The notes: generated by a model from the sequence alone, not told the origin. A stretch of DNA of 64,000 bases from an uncultured Caulobacterales bacterium (GCA_937929915.1 CALFUN010000027.1:1-64000); one strand, 5' to 3'. Numbered from the stretch's first letter, positions 1 through 8,728 are shown. Numbers and translations are program-made.

Positions 1-535
1 CCTTGGTTAACCCCAAAGCTTCGGCATTTTCGCGGTAATGCGTTGGGATGGCAATCATAGACTGATACGTTGTAATCGTCACAGTCGGCAGCAGCATCAT
101 CGCCAAAATAATCGACCCAACGAACCAAGAAATGCCCGTACCTAAAATATTCACAAAGAGGATCAGCCCGAACACACCATATGTCACAGAAGGTATCGCA
201 TTGAGGCTATAAAGAGCCAAGTTTAAGAGCTGACTGCTTTTACCGCGCTCATATTCACTGCGGTATATCGCGGTTCCAACTGCGATTGGCAAAACAAGTA
301 ACGCGGCCACGCTAACGAGTAAAAGACTGCCGATAATCTGATAAAAAATACCGCCAGAGGCTCCGAAATTTCGTGCCGGCATCAACAAGAAATGGAAAGA
401 TATAGCTCTTGCGCCCTGCAAAATTATTGCGCCGAGTAAAAACGCAAGAATGATAAAACACACGGCAAGCGCTGCGCGCATAATGGCTGCGAAAATACGG
501 TCGCCAAGACTACGGTTAAAAATACGCTCAGACAT
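1..535 (-). CDS. pstA: Phosphate ABC transporter permease PstA (partial, C-terminus off the left edge)
   Basis: Second inner-membrane permease of the high-affinity phosphate importer PstSCAB. The leftward frame begins with ATG at 535, reads MSERIFNRSLGD and stays open to base 1, giving about 178 residues. A first membrane segment lies at about residues 19-38, and further on the frame reads LLVLPIAVGTAIYRSEYE, the conserved start of the PstA permease core. The start codon lies inside the end of pstC (ATGTCTGA, 8-base overlap), so the two permeases are translationally coupled. The remainder of pstA, and presumably pstB, lie outside the window. The family assignment rests on both this sequence and its position after pstS and pstC. 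Confidence 0.93.
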   Translation of the reverse strand, partial: MSERIFNRSLGDRIFAAIMRAALAVCFIILAFLLGAIILQGARAISFHFLLMPARNFGASGGIFYQIIGSLLLVSVAALLVLPIAVGTAIYRSEYERGKSSQLLNLALYSLNAIPSVTYGVFGLILFVNILGTGISWFVGSIILAMMLLPTVTITTYQSMIAIPTHYRENAEALGLTK

Positions 536-1442
536 GGCGGCCTCTACCAAAGAAATGCTGTGAGGCGGCCGTAAGCAATACGGTGATTGTCACCAATATT
601 AGGCTCATTAAAACTAACGCGCTAAAATGGGTCGACCCAAAGGCTGACTCGCCAACTTCGCGGCCTAGTTTTGACGTGATTGTCTGACCAGACGATAAGA
701 CATTAAAAATCGGTTTTGGCAGGCGGTCTATGGAGCCAATAACGAGCATAACCGCCATCGTCTCGCCCAAAGCACGGCCCAGCGCGAGCAAAGCGGCGCC
801 CGCTATATCCGTTTTCGCTATAGGCCAAATTACATCTCGAAAGACCTCATAGCGGTACAGCCCCAAAGCTTGCGCATTTTCGCGAAAATCACGCGGGACA
901 TTTAATATAGCATCTGTCGTTAAAGATAAAATTGTGGGCAATATCATGACGGCTAAAATAAGTCCTGCCGTTAAAATTAGGCGTCCCGTTTGTAAATCAA
1001 GCCCCTTGGCAATCCAAACGCTCACATAAGCCACGCCAATAAGGCCGTAAACTATGGACGGGATACCTGCCAAAACTTCCAGTGAAGACCGTGTAAATCG
1101 CCGCAAACGCGCCGACCGTGTTTCAGCAATATAAATCGCCGCAAATACACCAATGGGTACAGCGACAATCATTGCGATAAACATCACAACCAATGTCCCA
1201 TATAGCATGGGCAGCATACCATATTGATTATCAGTTGGATTCCAGCGCGCAGATAATAATGTGCTACCCGCTTCAGTAAAAGCTGGCAGGCTTTGCACCG
1301 CCAGAACTATAAAAATCAGACCAAAAAGCCCTATTGAACTTAAACAGCTTGCAAGCGCGTAACTTTTCACCGCATAATTTTTGGAAAGTCGCCGCGGTTT
1401 GACCTTTAAGCCAGATTTATGAGGATGATTATCCGCTGACAT
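528..1442 (-). CDS. pstC: Phosphate ABC transporter permease PstC
   Basis: Inner-membrane permease that pairs with PstA to form the phosphate channel. It has 304 residues, normal for PstC. A short basic cytoplasmic N-terminus (about 25 residues) precedes the first membrane segment, and about six segments can be counted. The stretch around residues 188-205 (ENAQALGLYRYEVF) fits the EAA loop that docks on the ATPase PstB, and it is followed by ALGRALGETMAV, typical of PstC. It starts 5 bases after the pstS stop and overlaps pstA by 8 bases, so pstS-pstC-pstA form one leftward operon. Expression is expected to follow PhoB control with pstS, although the clear Pho boxes in the intergenic region face the other way. 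Confidence 0.96.
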   Translation of the reverse strand: MSADNHPHKSGLKVKPRRLSKNYAVKSYALASCLSSIGLFGLIFIVLAVQSLPAFTEAGSTLLSARWNPTDNQYGMLPMLYGTLVVMFIAMIVAVPIGVFAAIYIAETRSARLRRFTRSSLEVLAGIPSIVYGLIGVAYVSVWIAKGLDLQTGRLILTAGLILAVMILPTILSLTTDAILNVPRDFRENAQALGLYRYEVFRDVIWPIAKTDIAGAALLALGRALGETMAVMLVIGSIDRLPKPIFNVLSSGQTITSKLGREVGESAFGSTHFSALVLMSLILVTITVLLTAASQHFFGRGRHV

Positions 1443-1447
1443 TACGT

Positions 1448-2302
1448 CTATTCATTGACAGGCACATAACCTGATTCCTGTACGAAAGCCTGCCCATTCG
1501 GAGATAAGAGATAATCAACAAAAGCTTGCGCTTTGGGCGAAATATCATCGCGTATGACAATGTTTAAATCCCGCGCTATCGGATAAGAGCCATTACGGAT
1601 ATTTTCTAAATTCGGCGCAATCACGCCCCCAGATTCTGTGACAATCGACACACCTTTCACATCATCATTCAGCCACGCCAAAGACAACATACCAATCGCC
1701 GCATCACTTTGCGTCATGGCCGTTTGTTCTTCATTATTAGACCCAATCACCAAATCTGCGCCAGGGGCTTCAGCCTTTTTATCGCCTAAAACAATGTCAA
1801 AAAATGTCTGGCGCGTACCGGTACTGCTTTCTTTGTCAATGACAAAAATATCTCTATCAGGCCCGCCAAAGGCACTCCAATTATCAATGCGGCCCATGTA
1901 AATATCAGCAATCTGCGCAAAGCTTAACTGTGTCACACCTGCCTCATAAATTTCAGAAGACACAACAGGCACAACCGCATCGCGGCCAATCGCAATCGGA
2001 GTAAAGCTATATTGCGCAAACCGCGCGATTTCATCAGTCGTTATATCGCGTGACATCATGCCAATATCCGTTTGCCCTTCAGCAAGTTGATTAAAGCCGC
2101 TGCCAGAGCCGCCAGCATTTACAACAATATTTTGGCCCGATTGGCTTTGATAGGCATCAGCCGCTTTCGATACCGCCGGCAGAACCGTTGTCGAGCCAGA
2201 TACAGAGATAATTTCAGGCCGGCTACAAGCCGTCATCAACATAAGCGCCGAAACTAGGCTCAAAATTTTCACAGTAGTTTTAGACATATGAGGTTTATTC
2301 AC
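1448..2302 (-). CDS. pstS: Phosphate-binding lipoprotein PstS
   Basis: Periplasmic phosphate receptor that delivers phosphate to PstCA. It has 284 residues. The N-terminus is a lipoprotein signal ending in LMTAC, so the mature protein should be membrane-anchored at that cysteine. Phosphate-binding loops are visible as SGSTTVLP near residue 36, GSGSGF near residue 65 and ESSTGTRQ near residue 158. The chosen start is GTG at 2302, because an AAGGG ribosome site lies 8 bases upstream; an in-frame ATG at 2287 is an alternative. First gene of the pstSCA(B) operon. Confidence 0.95.
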   Translation of the reverse strand: MNKPHMSKTTVKILSLVSALMLMTACSRPEIISVSGSTTVLPAVSKAADAYQSQSGQNIVVNAGGSGSGFNQLAEGQTDIGMMSRDITTDEIARFAQYSFTPIAIGRDAVVPVVSSEIYEAGVTQLSFAQIADIYMGRIDNWSAFGGPDRDIFVIDKESSTGTRQTFFDIVLGDKKAEAPGADLVIGSNNEEQTAMTQSDAAIGMLSLAWLNDDVKGVSIVTESGGVIAPNLENIRNGSYPIARDLNIVIRDDISPKAQAFVDYLLSPNGQAFVQESGYVPVNE

Positions 2303-2360
2303 GAAATACCCTTATTAAAACGCGCATCTCTCGCGGCATAAATAATCGTCAGGCGCTTAT

Positions 2361-2385
2361 CTTGAGTTCAACAGTAAAACTCAAG
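2361..2385. repeat. Inverted repeat in the pstS leader region
   Basis: CTTGAGTT and AACTCAAG form a perfect 8-base inverted repeat separated by 9 bases, between the divergent pstS and phoU genes. It lies about 60 bases upstream of the pstS start, so it could be a leader hairpin or an operator for the leftward promoter. No convincing Pho box was found on the leftward strand. The function is inferred only from position. Confidence 0.4.
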
Positions 2386-2436
2386 TCAAATAAATATGAT
2401 ATGCCTATGGCGTGGCCCTATATTGAGTGGCTCACA

Positions 2437-2497
2437 GTCGTATAAGCGTCATATAATTGTAATAAAGCTGTCACAAATTCATGGAATAGGCTAATAT
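2437..2497 (+). promoter_or_regulatory. PhoB-box array and -10 element for phoU-phoB
   Basis: Four half-sites repeat with an exact 11-base period: GTCGTATAAGC from 2437, GTCATATAATT from 2448, GTAATAAAGCT from 2459 and GTCACAAATTC from 2470. This matches the known Pho-box layout of GTCAT-like direct repeats with AT-rich spacers. A TAATAT hexamer at 2492-2497 lies 11 bases after the array, the distance expected when PhoB replaces -35 recognition. The orientation drives phoU-phoB and implies autoregulation by PhoB. Confidence 0.8.
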
Positions 2498-2534
2498 GTT
2501 GTCTTAAGTGCAACAACGAATCGGGTTTTTAATT

Positions 2535-3242
2535 ATGTCAAAATTGGCGGAACATATTGTTAGTGGTTACGATGAAGACCTCGATTCACTCACAACGAAC
2601 CTATCTAAAATGGGCAGCTTGGCCGAAAATATGGTCGATGATGCGATACGCTCGGTAAAAAAACGCGATGATGACCTCGCCCAATCTGTTATCCAGCGCG
2701 ATACAGATATGAATAATCTTCAAACCATCATTGATGATGATGCGATGCGCGTATTGGCGCTTCGGCACCCAATGGCAACTGATTTACGCCGCACAATCGG
2801 CGCCATCCGTATCGCAAATGATTTAGAACGCATTGGCGATCTTGCGGAAGGCATTGCTCGCCGTGCGATTTCTCTTAATGAGATTGAACGAATTGAGCTG
2901 GCCAAAGGTGTGACGCGTATGGGGAAATTGGTAAAAATCCAACTGAGTCGTACATTAGATGCCTATTTACGTAATGACGTTGACGGGGCGATTAAAGTTT
3001 GGCTTGGCGATGAAGATATTGATGAAATGTATAATTCTATCTTTCGAGAATTACTGACCTATATGATGAGTGACCCGCGCACGATTAGCGGCTGTGCGAG
3101 CTTGTTATTCGTTGCAAAAAACCTCGAGCGCATTGGTGATCACACGACCAATATCAGCGAAGTTATTTATTTCACAGCAAATGGATCGCCGTTAATCCAA
3201 GATACACGTGTGGCCCATGTGCGAGACCAACGCACAGGCTAG
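2535..3242 (+). CDS. phoU: Phosphate signalling protein PhoU
   Basis: Cytoplasmic regulator that links the Pst transporter to the PhoR/PhoB system and dampens phosphate uptake. With the chosen start the protein has 235 residues. It shows the two-fold repeat of the family, each half carrying a metal-binding helix with the sequence LERIGD (near residues 97 and 199). A GTG at 2508 would add nine residues, but it lies only just past the predicted -10 element at 2492-2497. The ATG at 2535 gives the MSKLAEHIVSGYDEDL start expected for PhoU and leaves a leader of about 30 bases. It is followed 40 bases later by phoB and is expected to be induced by phosphate limitation. Confidence 0.95.
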   Translation: MSKLAEHIVSGYDEDLDSLTTNLSKMGSLAENMVDDAIRSVKKRDDDLAQSVIQRDTDMNNLQTIIDDDAMRVLALRHPMATDLRRTIGAIRIANDLERIGDLAEGIARRAISLNEIERIELAKGVTRMGKLVKIQLSRTLDAYLRNDVDGAIKVWLGDEDIDEMYNSIFRELLTYMMSDPRTISGCASLLFVAKNLERIGDHTTNISEVIYFTANGSPLIQDTRVAHVRDQRTG

Positions 3243-3282
3243 GCCAAACCGACGATCAAAATTTACCGCCTGAGGCTGAGTT

Positions 3283-3975
3283 ATGAAACCCTATGTTTTA
3301 CTTGTCGAAGACGAAGAAGCCCTCGCGACATTATTAGAATATAATTTTCAAAAAGAAGGTTTTGAAACCTCAATCGCTATTGACGGTGAAGATGCTCTTT
3401 TACAGGCCGAAGAACGTACGCCCGACCTCATCATGCTTGATTGGATGTTGCCAAAACTCTCAGGTGTTGAGGTCTGCCGCCGCTTACGCCGCCGTAAGTC
3501 CACTGCCAAAACACCCATTATCATGCTATCGGCGCGCGGAGATGAGACAGACCGCGTCACAGGCCTTGATTACGGCGCGGATGATTATATGGTCAAACCT
3601 TTTTCTATGACCGAGCTATTTGCTCGCACCCGCGCGCTCTTGCGCCGCGTGAGCCCGACCTTGCTGCAAGACATTATTAAACTTGGCGACATAGAAGTTG
3701 ATACAAAGGCATTGCGTGTCAAACGCGCTGATAATGCCATACATCTTGGCCCGACAGAATTTCGCCTGCTTGATCACCTTATCCGCAATCCAGGGCGTGT
3801 GTTTTCTCGCGAGCAGCTTTTAGACGCCGTTTGGGGCCGCGATATTTATGTCGAAGCCCGCACGGTTGATGTGCATATTGGACGGTTGCGCAAAGCCTTA
3901 AAAATGCCAGATCGCAAAGACCCTATTCGCACAGTTCGCTCCGCGGGTTATGCCTTTGAAGCGGTGAACGATTAA
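3283..3975 (+). CDS. phoB: Phosphate regulon response regulator PhoB
   Basis: OmpR-type transcription factor that activates phosphate-starvation genes by binding Pho boxes. It has 230 residues. The receiver domain (about residues 1-120) shows the acidic pocket E9/D10, the phosphoacceptor D53 in MLDWMLP, and K105 in MVKPFS. The C-terminal winged helix (about residues 130-228) ends in the usual RTVRSAGYAFE. GAGG at 3272-3275 gives a good ribosome site 7 bases before the ATG. It is cotranscribed with phoU behind a PhoB-box array, so it should be autoregulated. The partner kinase gene phoR is not next to it in this window. Confidence 0.96.
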   Translation: MKPYVLLVEDEEALATLLEYNFQKEGFETSIAIDGEDALLQAEERTPDLIMLDWMLPKLSGVEVCRRLRRRKSTAKTPIIMLSARGDETDRVTGLDYGADDYMVKPFSMTELFARTRALLRRVSPTLLQDIIKLGDIEVDTKALRVKRADNAIHLGPTEFRLLDHLIRNPGRVFSREQLLDAVWGRDIYVEARTVDVHIGRLRKALKMPDRKDPIRTVRSAGYAFEAVND

Positions 3976-4089
3976 ACGAGTCTCACTTCGCTCTTGTGAT
4001 TAGACGGCGCGCGGGGTACAGCGCCGCGAGCTGCAAATATGCAGCCCAGCCTTTATAGCTGGTCAAAAGTTTCACAACGAGTGTGCATA

Positions 4090-5775
4090 ATGATAAAATC
4101 AACCCTCTCCAGTTTTGCAGATCGTATTTCTATTCCGCCGCGCAAACGCACAGGGCCGTTAACATTTACGCCAAGCCGCATCAAAACCGAAATCCTTGCG
4201 GGCCTCACAGTTGCCTTGGCGCTTGTCCCCGAAGCTGTCGCCTTTGCCATCGTGGCAGGTGTCCCTGCCCTTGTTGGACTCTATGCAGCTTTTATTGTTG
4301 GCCTTATCACAGCTATATTTGGGGGCCGCCCAGGTATGATTTCAGGAGCCACAGGCGCGCTCGCCGTCGTCATGGTCGCTCTTGTCGCTAGTCACGGGGT
4401 TGAATATCTTTTCGCCACAGTTGTATTGATGGGACTTTTGCAAATTTTGGCAGGCGTGTTCAAACTCGGTAAATTTATCCGCCTTGTTCCCCATCCCGTC
4501 ATGCTTGGCTTTGTCAACGGATTAGCCATTGTGATTTTTCTTGCGCAAATGACACAATTTCAAACCTCGCCAGCGCCAGCGGGTGAACATCATGGCCCGT
4601 TTAATATGCTTTACGGGACATGGATGACTGGCAGCACGCTTTATATTATGCTTGGCCTTGTTGCACTGACTATGTTTTTGATTTGGGCCACCCCCAAAGT
4701 CACAAAGTTTATTCCCGCACCGCTCGCGGGTATCGGAATTGTCGCGATTATTGTCATCGCCTTTGGTATAGATGTGCCGCGCGTCCGAGATATGTCACCC
4801 ATCGCAGGCGGCTTACCAAATTTCCATATTCCTTTTGGCAAAGGACAAGGCATTTACGGAGCGCCGCTGGCTCCTTTCAATCTGGACACACTTAAGATCA
4901 TTTTTCCTTATGCGTTGATTTTGGCCGCGATTGGCCTGATTGAAAGTTTGCTCACACTCAACCTTGTCGGCGAGATTAAAGAAGAGCGCGGCGGAGCCTC
5001 TCAAGAATGTATTGCGCAAGGCATGGCCAATACAGTCACAGGTTTTTTTGGCGGCATGGGCGGCTGCGCGATGATTGGCCAATCTATGATTAACGTCAAA
5101 TCAGGCGGGCGCACACGCCTATCAGGAATTAGCGCCTCACTTTTCTTGCTCGCTTTTATATTATTTGGCGCACCTATCATTGAGCAAATCCCGCTGGCCG
5201 CTTTAGTGGGCGTCATGTTCATGGTCGTTATTGGCACATTTGCTTGGCAGTCCTTTACCATTATGCGGCGTATCCCCTTAATTGATGCCTTTGTGATTAT
5301 CCTCGTCACAGTGGTCACGGTCTGGCATGACTTAGCTGTGGCTGTGGTCGTTGGTGTCATTGTCTCTGCCTTAGCTTATGCGTGGAACGCAGCGCGGCGC
5401 ATTGATGCCCATACAGACATCAAAACGGATAGCGATGGACGCCAGACAAAAATCTACAAACTTGAAGGGCCATTATTTTTTGGCTCAATCGAAGGGTTCA
5501 CGGAATTATTCACCATTAAAGATGACCCAGATAATATTATCGTAGATTTCGCAAATAGCCGTGTTGTTGACCAATCTGCCCTGCAAGCTATTGAAGCTTT
5601 AGCAAGTAAATACACCCAAGCGAGTAAGGCTATTCACTTGCGCCACCTCACCCGTGATTGCCACAAATTGCTCAACCGTGCAGGACAACTCATGATCGAT
5701 TCCGATGATGATCCTGAATATGAATTGGCTGTTGATTACGGCGTTAAGACAGGCGCTTTTGGCGGCGGGCATTAA
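4090..5775 (+). CDS. SulP-family anion transporter with STAS domain
   Basis: Secondary anion transporter of the SulP/SLC26 family. Substrates in the family include sulfate and bicarbonate, and the sequence does not settle which applies here. The protein has 561 residues from the chosen start. About 10-14 hydrophobic segments cover residues 40-440, beginning with the conserved block LTVALALVPEAVAFAI, and a cytoplasmic STAS domain follows at about residues 450-545. An upstream in-frame ATG at 4039 would add 17 residues, but it sits in a small perfect hairpin (GCTGCA/TGCAGC, 4030-4045) and neither start has a strong ribosome site. Monocistronic, downstream of phoB on the same strand. Confidence 0.88.
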   Translation: MIKSTLSSFADRISIPPRKRTGPLTFTPSRIKTEILAGLTVALALVPEAVAFAIVAGVPALVGLYAAFIVGLITAIFGGRPGMISGATGALAVVMVALVASHGVEYLFATVVLMGLLQILAGVFKLGKFIRLVPHPVMLGFVNGLAIVIFLAQMTQFQTSPAPAGEHHGPFNMLYGTWMTGSTLYIMLGLVALTMFLIWATPKVTKFIPAPLAGIGIVAIIVIAFGIDVPRVRDMSPIAGGLPNFHIPFGKGQGIYGAPLAPFNLDTLKIIFPYALILAAIGLIESLLTLNLVGEIKEERGGASQECIAQGMANTVTGFFGGMGGCAMIGQSMINVKSGGRTRLSGISASLFLLAFILFGAPIIEQIPLAALVGVMFMVVIGTFAWQSFTIMRRIPLIDAFVIILVTVVTVWHDLAVAVVVGVIVSALAYAWNAARRIDAHTDIKTDSDGRQTKIYKLEGPLFFGSIEGFTELFTIKDDPDNIIVDFANSRVVDQSALQAIEALASKYTQASKAIHLRHLTRDCHKLLNRAGQLMIDSDDDPEYELAVDYGVKTGAFGGGH

Positions 5776-5882
5776 GACAGTTTCTCTATCATTTTTTTTC
5801 GTATCAACTACTGGTGAATTGACGGGCCTATCCCCTCGGCATACACACACGCCACGTTTAACATATATTCAGTGAGACAGCT

Positions 5883-6353
5883 ATGTCCGAGTCCAAACCC
5901 CCTCTCCCGCCTTATAATGCCCAGAGCGCGGCTCAAAAAGCCCGCGGCGCGGAAAATGCGTGGAATAGCCGTGACCCTGCCAAAGTCGCCATGGCCTATA
6001 CCCCTGACAGTGTCTGGCGCAACCGCAATGAATTCATAAAGGGGCGCGCAGAAATTCAAGCCTTTCTAACGAAGAAATGGGCGAGCGAACATGAATATCG
6101 TCTCATTAAAGAGGTCTGGGCATTTGAAGGCAACCGCATCGCCGCGCGTTTTGCTTATGAATATCACGACGACGCTGGCAATTGGTTTCGCGCTTATGGG
6201 AATGAGAATTGGGAATTTGACGAAAATGGCTTAATGGCTGTGCGTCATGCCAGCATTAATGATGTTGCCATTTCCGAAGATGAGCGCCTATTTCATTGGC
6301 CGCTTGGCCCGCGTCCCGAAGGCCATAAAGGCTTGTCAGATTACGGGCTTTAA
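5883..6353 (+). CDS. DUF1348 / SnoaL-like (NTF2-fold) protein
   Basis: A 156-residue soluble protein that I recognise as a DUF1348 member of the NTF2-like fold. Typical features are the early helix with [10 protein letters not shown], then [14 protein letters not shown] and the tail [12 protein letters not shown] followed by a short proline-rich end. The cellular role of this family is not established and no catalytic residues can be assigned. It stands alone, 107 bases after the SulP gene, on the same strand. A stem-loop lies just downstream, but its T-run serves the opposite strand. Confidence 0.8.
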   Translation: MSESKPPLPPYNAQSAAQKARGAENAWNSRDPAKVAMAYTPDSVWRNRNEFIKGRAEIQAFLTKKWASEHEYRLIKEVWAFEGNRIAARFAYEYHDDAGNWFRAYGNENWEFDENGLMAVRHASINDVAISEDERLFHWPLGPRPEGHKGLSDYGL

Positions 6354-6370
6354 TTAAAGCTTAGCCCAAC

Positions 6371-6396
6371 AAAAAACCCGCCTGTAATAGGCGGGT
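6371..6396 (-). terminator. Rho-independent terminator downstream of the dodecin gene
   Basis: ACCCGCCT and AGGCGGGT form a perfect 8-base stem with a 5-base loop (6376-6396). On the reverse strand it is followed by a run of six T, so it terminates leftward transcription from the dodecin gene. On the forward strand it is followed only by a weak AT-rich tract and may stop the DUF1348 transcript less efficiently. Confidence 0.8.
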
Positions 6397-6428
6397 GAAT
6401 TTATATTTTATTTAAAGTTCTGAGCGCT

Positions 6429-6629
6429 TTATTTTACTTCAAACGTAATCATGCAATTCACACGATAACTATCAATTTCATTGTCTTTAATAACAACAGA
6501 TTGATTTTGTACATTCGCGGATTTGATGCCTTTTACGGACTTACCTGTACGTTTGACTGCATTTAAAATCGCATCTTCAAATGATTTTTTGCTTTCAGAC
6601 ATGATCTGCACTGATTTCATAACAGCCAT
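6429..6629 (-). CDS. Dodecin-like flavin-binding protein
   Basis: A 66-residue protein resembling dodecins, small proteins that assemble into hollow dodecamers and store flavin (FMN, riboflavin or lumichrome). The sequence shows the family pattern of a first strand, a helix with SFEDAILNAVKRT, and strands ending in YRVNCMITFEV. The usual tryptophan that stacks on flavin is not obvious here, so ligand binding is uncertain. I chose the ATG at 6629 because a strong GGAGAG site precedes it; an in-frame start six codons upstream lacks such a site. A clear terminator follows the gene. Confidence 0.75.
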   Translation of the reverse strand: MAVMKSVQIMSESKKSFEDAILNAVKRTGKSVKGIKSANVQNQSVVIKDNEIDSYRVNCMITFEVK

Positions 6630-6742
6630 AATACTCTCCTCATTCATAGTTTTTTGGGTCTTAAAATATTTTAAGCCAGCCCCTGCCTCATATCATTAGG
6701 CAGGGCAGCCTGAATTGTCTATGAATAGTTTAACAGGCCGTA

Positions 6743-6916
6743 TTAGCTATCTTGCGCGGCATTTTGCTTAGATTTTTCAATCAGAGCTTTTCGGTCTGCA
6801 CGAATTTTAGCAATCTTATCTTCATGGGCGCGTTTTTGTTTTGTCGAAAAAATAAAAAGCCCGATAAGAATAAGAATCGAAATACCCGCCATTGTAAACA
6901 TTTGCGTATCAGTCAT
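6743..6916 (-). CDS. 57-residue single-pass membrane protein
   Basis: A short leftward gene. ATG at 6916 is preceded by a GAGGTG ribosome site, and TAA lies at 6743-6745. The product has a short N-terminus, one hydrophobic segment (about residues 9-24, with ISILILIGLFIF), and a highly charged Lys/Arg/Glu-rich tail likely to form a cytoplasmic helix. I recognise no family. Codon use and the ribosome site argue that it is real. It lies between mnmA and the dodecin gene on the same strand, with about 70 bases to mnmA and about 110 to dodecin. Confidence 0.7.
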   Translation of the reverse strand: MTDTQMFTMAGISILILIGLFIFSTKQKRAHEDKIAKIRADRKALIEKSKQNAAQDS

Positions 6917-6988
6917 AAAACACCTCTTTTATCTCATATATGCTGTTAGGCTGCGCTTATCTGCAAGTTTCTTACGCAGCTATTCGTT

Positions 6989-8155
6989 TTATTCCGTTCG
7001 GGTTATCCAGCCTCCTCCCAGCGTACGAGCCGCCTCAATATCAGCTGCATAGAACACACAGGCTTGGCCCGGCGAAATCCCTGTATCCGCTGCGTCAAGC
7101 TCGACAATGATGTCATCGTCAATTTTGCGAAAATGGGCGGGAGCGGGCGGACGGGTCGAGCGCACTTTCACCTTAACCGCTTGGCCGTCCAGCGATGCAT
7201 CAAACGCCCCTGAGCCAATCCAATTAATATCTGTCAGCCATAATTTTGAACGGTTCAGCGCGCTGCGCGGCCCGACAATCACCTCTTGGCTCTCCGCGTC
7301 AATGCGCACAACAAATAGCGGCTGCGCGCCTGACCCGTCTGGCAAGCCAAGCCCGCGGCGTTGGCCAATCGTATAATACATAATCCCGCGATGCTGCCCC
7401 AATATACGGCCATCCATATGCACCAAATTCCCCGGCTCGGCCGCATCGGGACGAATTTTCTCAATCACATCTGTATATTTGCCCGTCGGGACAAAGCATA
7501 TATCTTGGCTATCAGGCTTTGAGGCCACGTTTAGCCCCATCTCTACGGCCAATTTTCGCGTAGCCGATTTATCCATCGCCCCCAGCGGAAACCGCAAAAA
7601 ATCTAATTGCGCTTTGGTGGTAGCAAACAGGAAATAGCTTTGATCTTTACCGCCATCAAAAGCACGGTGCAGCTCTGGGCCGTCTGGGCCGTCAATACGC
7701 CGTATATAATGCCCCGTCGCCATGCAATCCGCGCCGAGATCTTTGGCTACCTCTAGCAAGTCTCGAAATTTTACTGTCTGATTACAACGCACGCAAGGAA
7801 TGGGCGTTGCGCCTTTCAGATATGTGTCCGCGAAATCCTCAATCACTTGTTCTTTGAAATTACTTTCATAATCGAGGACATAATGCGGGAAATCCATCAT
7901 TTCGGCCACGCGTTTGGCGTCATATATATCTTGGCCCGCACAGCAAGCTTTAGCCTTTTGTATCGCCGCGCCGTGATCATAAAGCTGTAACGTTACACCC
8001 ACCACATCATAGCCCTCGCGCGCAAGCAGAGCCGCACAGACAGAGCTATCCACCCCGCCGCTCATGGCAACAACCACGCGGGTTTGCGCTTCTGACTTGG
8101 CAAAACCAAGAGAATTTACCTCAATATCTACCGAATTTAAGGTGTGATGAGACAT
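6989..8155 (-). CDS. mnmA: tRNA-specific 2-thiouridylase MnmA
   Basis: Makes 2-thiouridine at the wobble position (U34) of tRNA-Lys, -Glu and -Gln, using ATP and a relayed sulfur. It has 388 residues. The PP-loop SGGVDSS lies at residues 32-38. The catalytic cysteine is C124 in RCNQTVKF and the second redox cysteine is C220 in SQDICFVP. The roughly 20-residue extension before the PP-loop (NSLGFAK) is usual in alphaproteobacteria, so the first ATG is kept. Monocistronic and leftward, divergent from sciP. Confidence 0.96.
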   Translation of the reverse strand: MSHHTLNSVDIEVNSLGFAKSEAQTRVVVAMSGGVDSSVCAALLAREGYDVVGVTLQLYDHGAAIQKAKACCAGQDIYDAKRVAEMMDFPHYVLDYESNFKEQVIEDFADTYLKGATPIPCVRCNQTVKFRDLLEVAKDLGADCMATGHYIRRIDGPDGPELHRAFDGGKDQSYFLFATTKAQLDFLRFPLGAMDKSATRKLAVEMGLNVASKPDSQDICFVPTGKYTDVIEKIRPDAAEPGNLVHMDGRILGQHRGIMYYTIGQRRGLGLPDGSGAQPLFVVRIDAESQEVIVGPRSALNRSKLWLTDINWIGSGAFDASLDGQAVKVKVRSTRPPAPAHFRKIDDDIIVELDAADTGISPGQACVFYAADIEAARTLGGGWITRTE

Positions 8156-8353
8156 AAATTATGAATCCAAATATTAATTTTGACCCTCCATATAGGGGGT
8201 TGATTGTACCAAGTCGACACATTGCCGCAAAAACAAGGTCAAAAACTGTCAATAGAATCAAGGTTTTGGAAACTCTGTAAACCTTCATTAACAATAATGC
8301 CGATTCCGTTAACCTTCGTAAACATCTGTTTTTGCTATATTTTTTTAGCAAAC

Positions 8354-8385
8354 TTAAACTCTTTTTAACCTCAATTCTCTATATC
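8354..8385 (+). promoter_or_regulatory. CtrA box and likely promoter of sciP
   Basis: TTAA at 8354-8357 and TTAA at 8365-8368 are separated by exactly 7 bases, the full CtrA recognition pattern, and the second half is followed by CC as in strong sites. A TATATC at 8380-8385 lies at a plausible -10 distance, so the box would overlap the -35. sciP is a known CtrA-dependent gene in Caulobacter. The rest of the 300-base gap 8156-8455 is AT-rich, shows two GANTC sites (8255, 8302), and has no further gene that I can see. Confidence 0.75.
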
Positions 8386-8455
8386 AAAACCATAAATAAA
8401 AGAACCCCGCAAAAGCCTAAACGGTATGGGGTCTATATAAAGAGGAAATAACTTG

Positions 8456-8728
8456 GTGACTGAGCGTAAAATGAAAAGAGAGAATGTGGTGATTGGGCCG
8501 GAAGGCACACCATTAACGTTAGCTGACCTGCCTAAGCCTGATACTGTCAGATGGGTAATTCGCCGTAAGGCCGAAGTTGTCGCCGCTGTGCGCGGAGGCT
8601 TACTGACGCTTGACGGAGCGCTCGATCGTTATGGCTTAACCTCAGAAGAATTTATGGCGTGGCAACGTAGTATTGAAAGCTACGGCATTGCAGGTCTTCG
8701 TACAACGCGCACCCAGCAATATAGATAA
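8456..8728 (+). CDS. sciP: CtrA-inhibitory protein SciP (DUF1153)
   Basis: Small helix-turn-helix protein of alphaproteobacteria that binds CtrA at promoters and blocks recruitment of RNA polymerase, confining CtrA output to part of the cell cycle. The product has 90 residues. The core VRWVIRRKAEVVAAVRGG and the tail ending in QQYR are diagnostic. The start is GTG at 8456; an overlapping TTG one codon upstream is possible. An AGAGGA ribosome site lies about 9 bases before. It is preceded by a perfect CtrA box and followed by a strong terminator, so it forms its own transcription unit. Confidence 0.95.
   Translation: MTERKMKRENVVIGPEGTPLTLADLPKPDTVRWVIRRKAEVVAAVRGGLLTLDGALDRYGLTSEEFMAWQRSIESYGIAGLRTTRTQQYR

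Noticed and set aside
2303-2436. Pho box for leftward transcription of pstS
   Set aside because: I looked for GTCA-like repeats at 11-base spacing on the reverse strand and found none convincing.
4005-4026. CGGCGC/GCGCCG hairpin as a phoB terminator
   Set aside because: A 6-base GC stem with a 10-base loop exists, but no T-run follows; evidence too weak to call a terminator.
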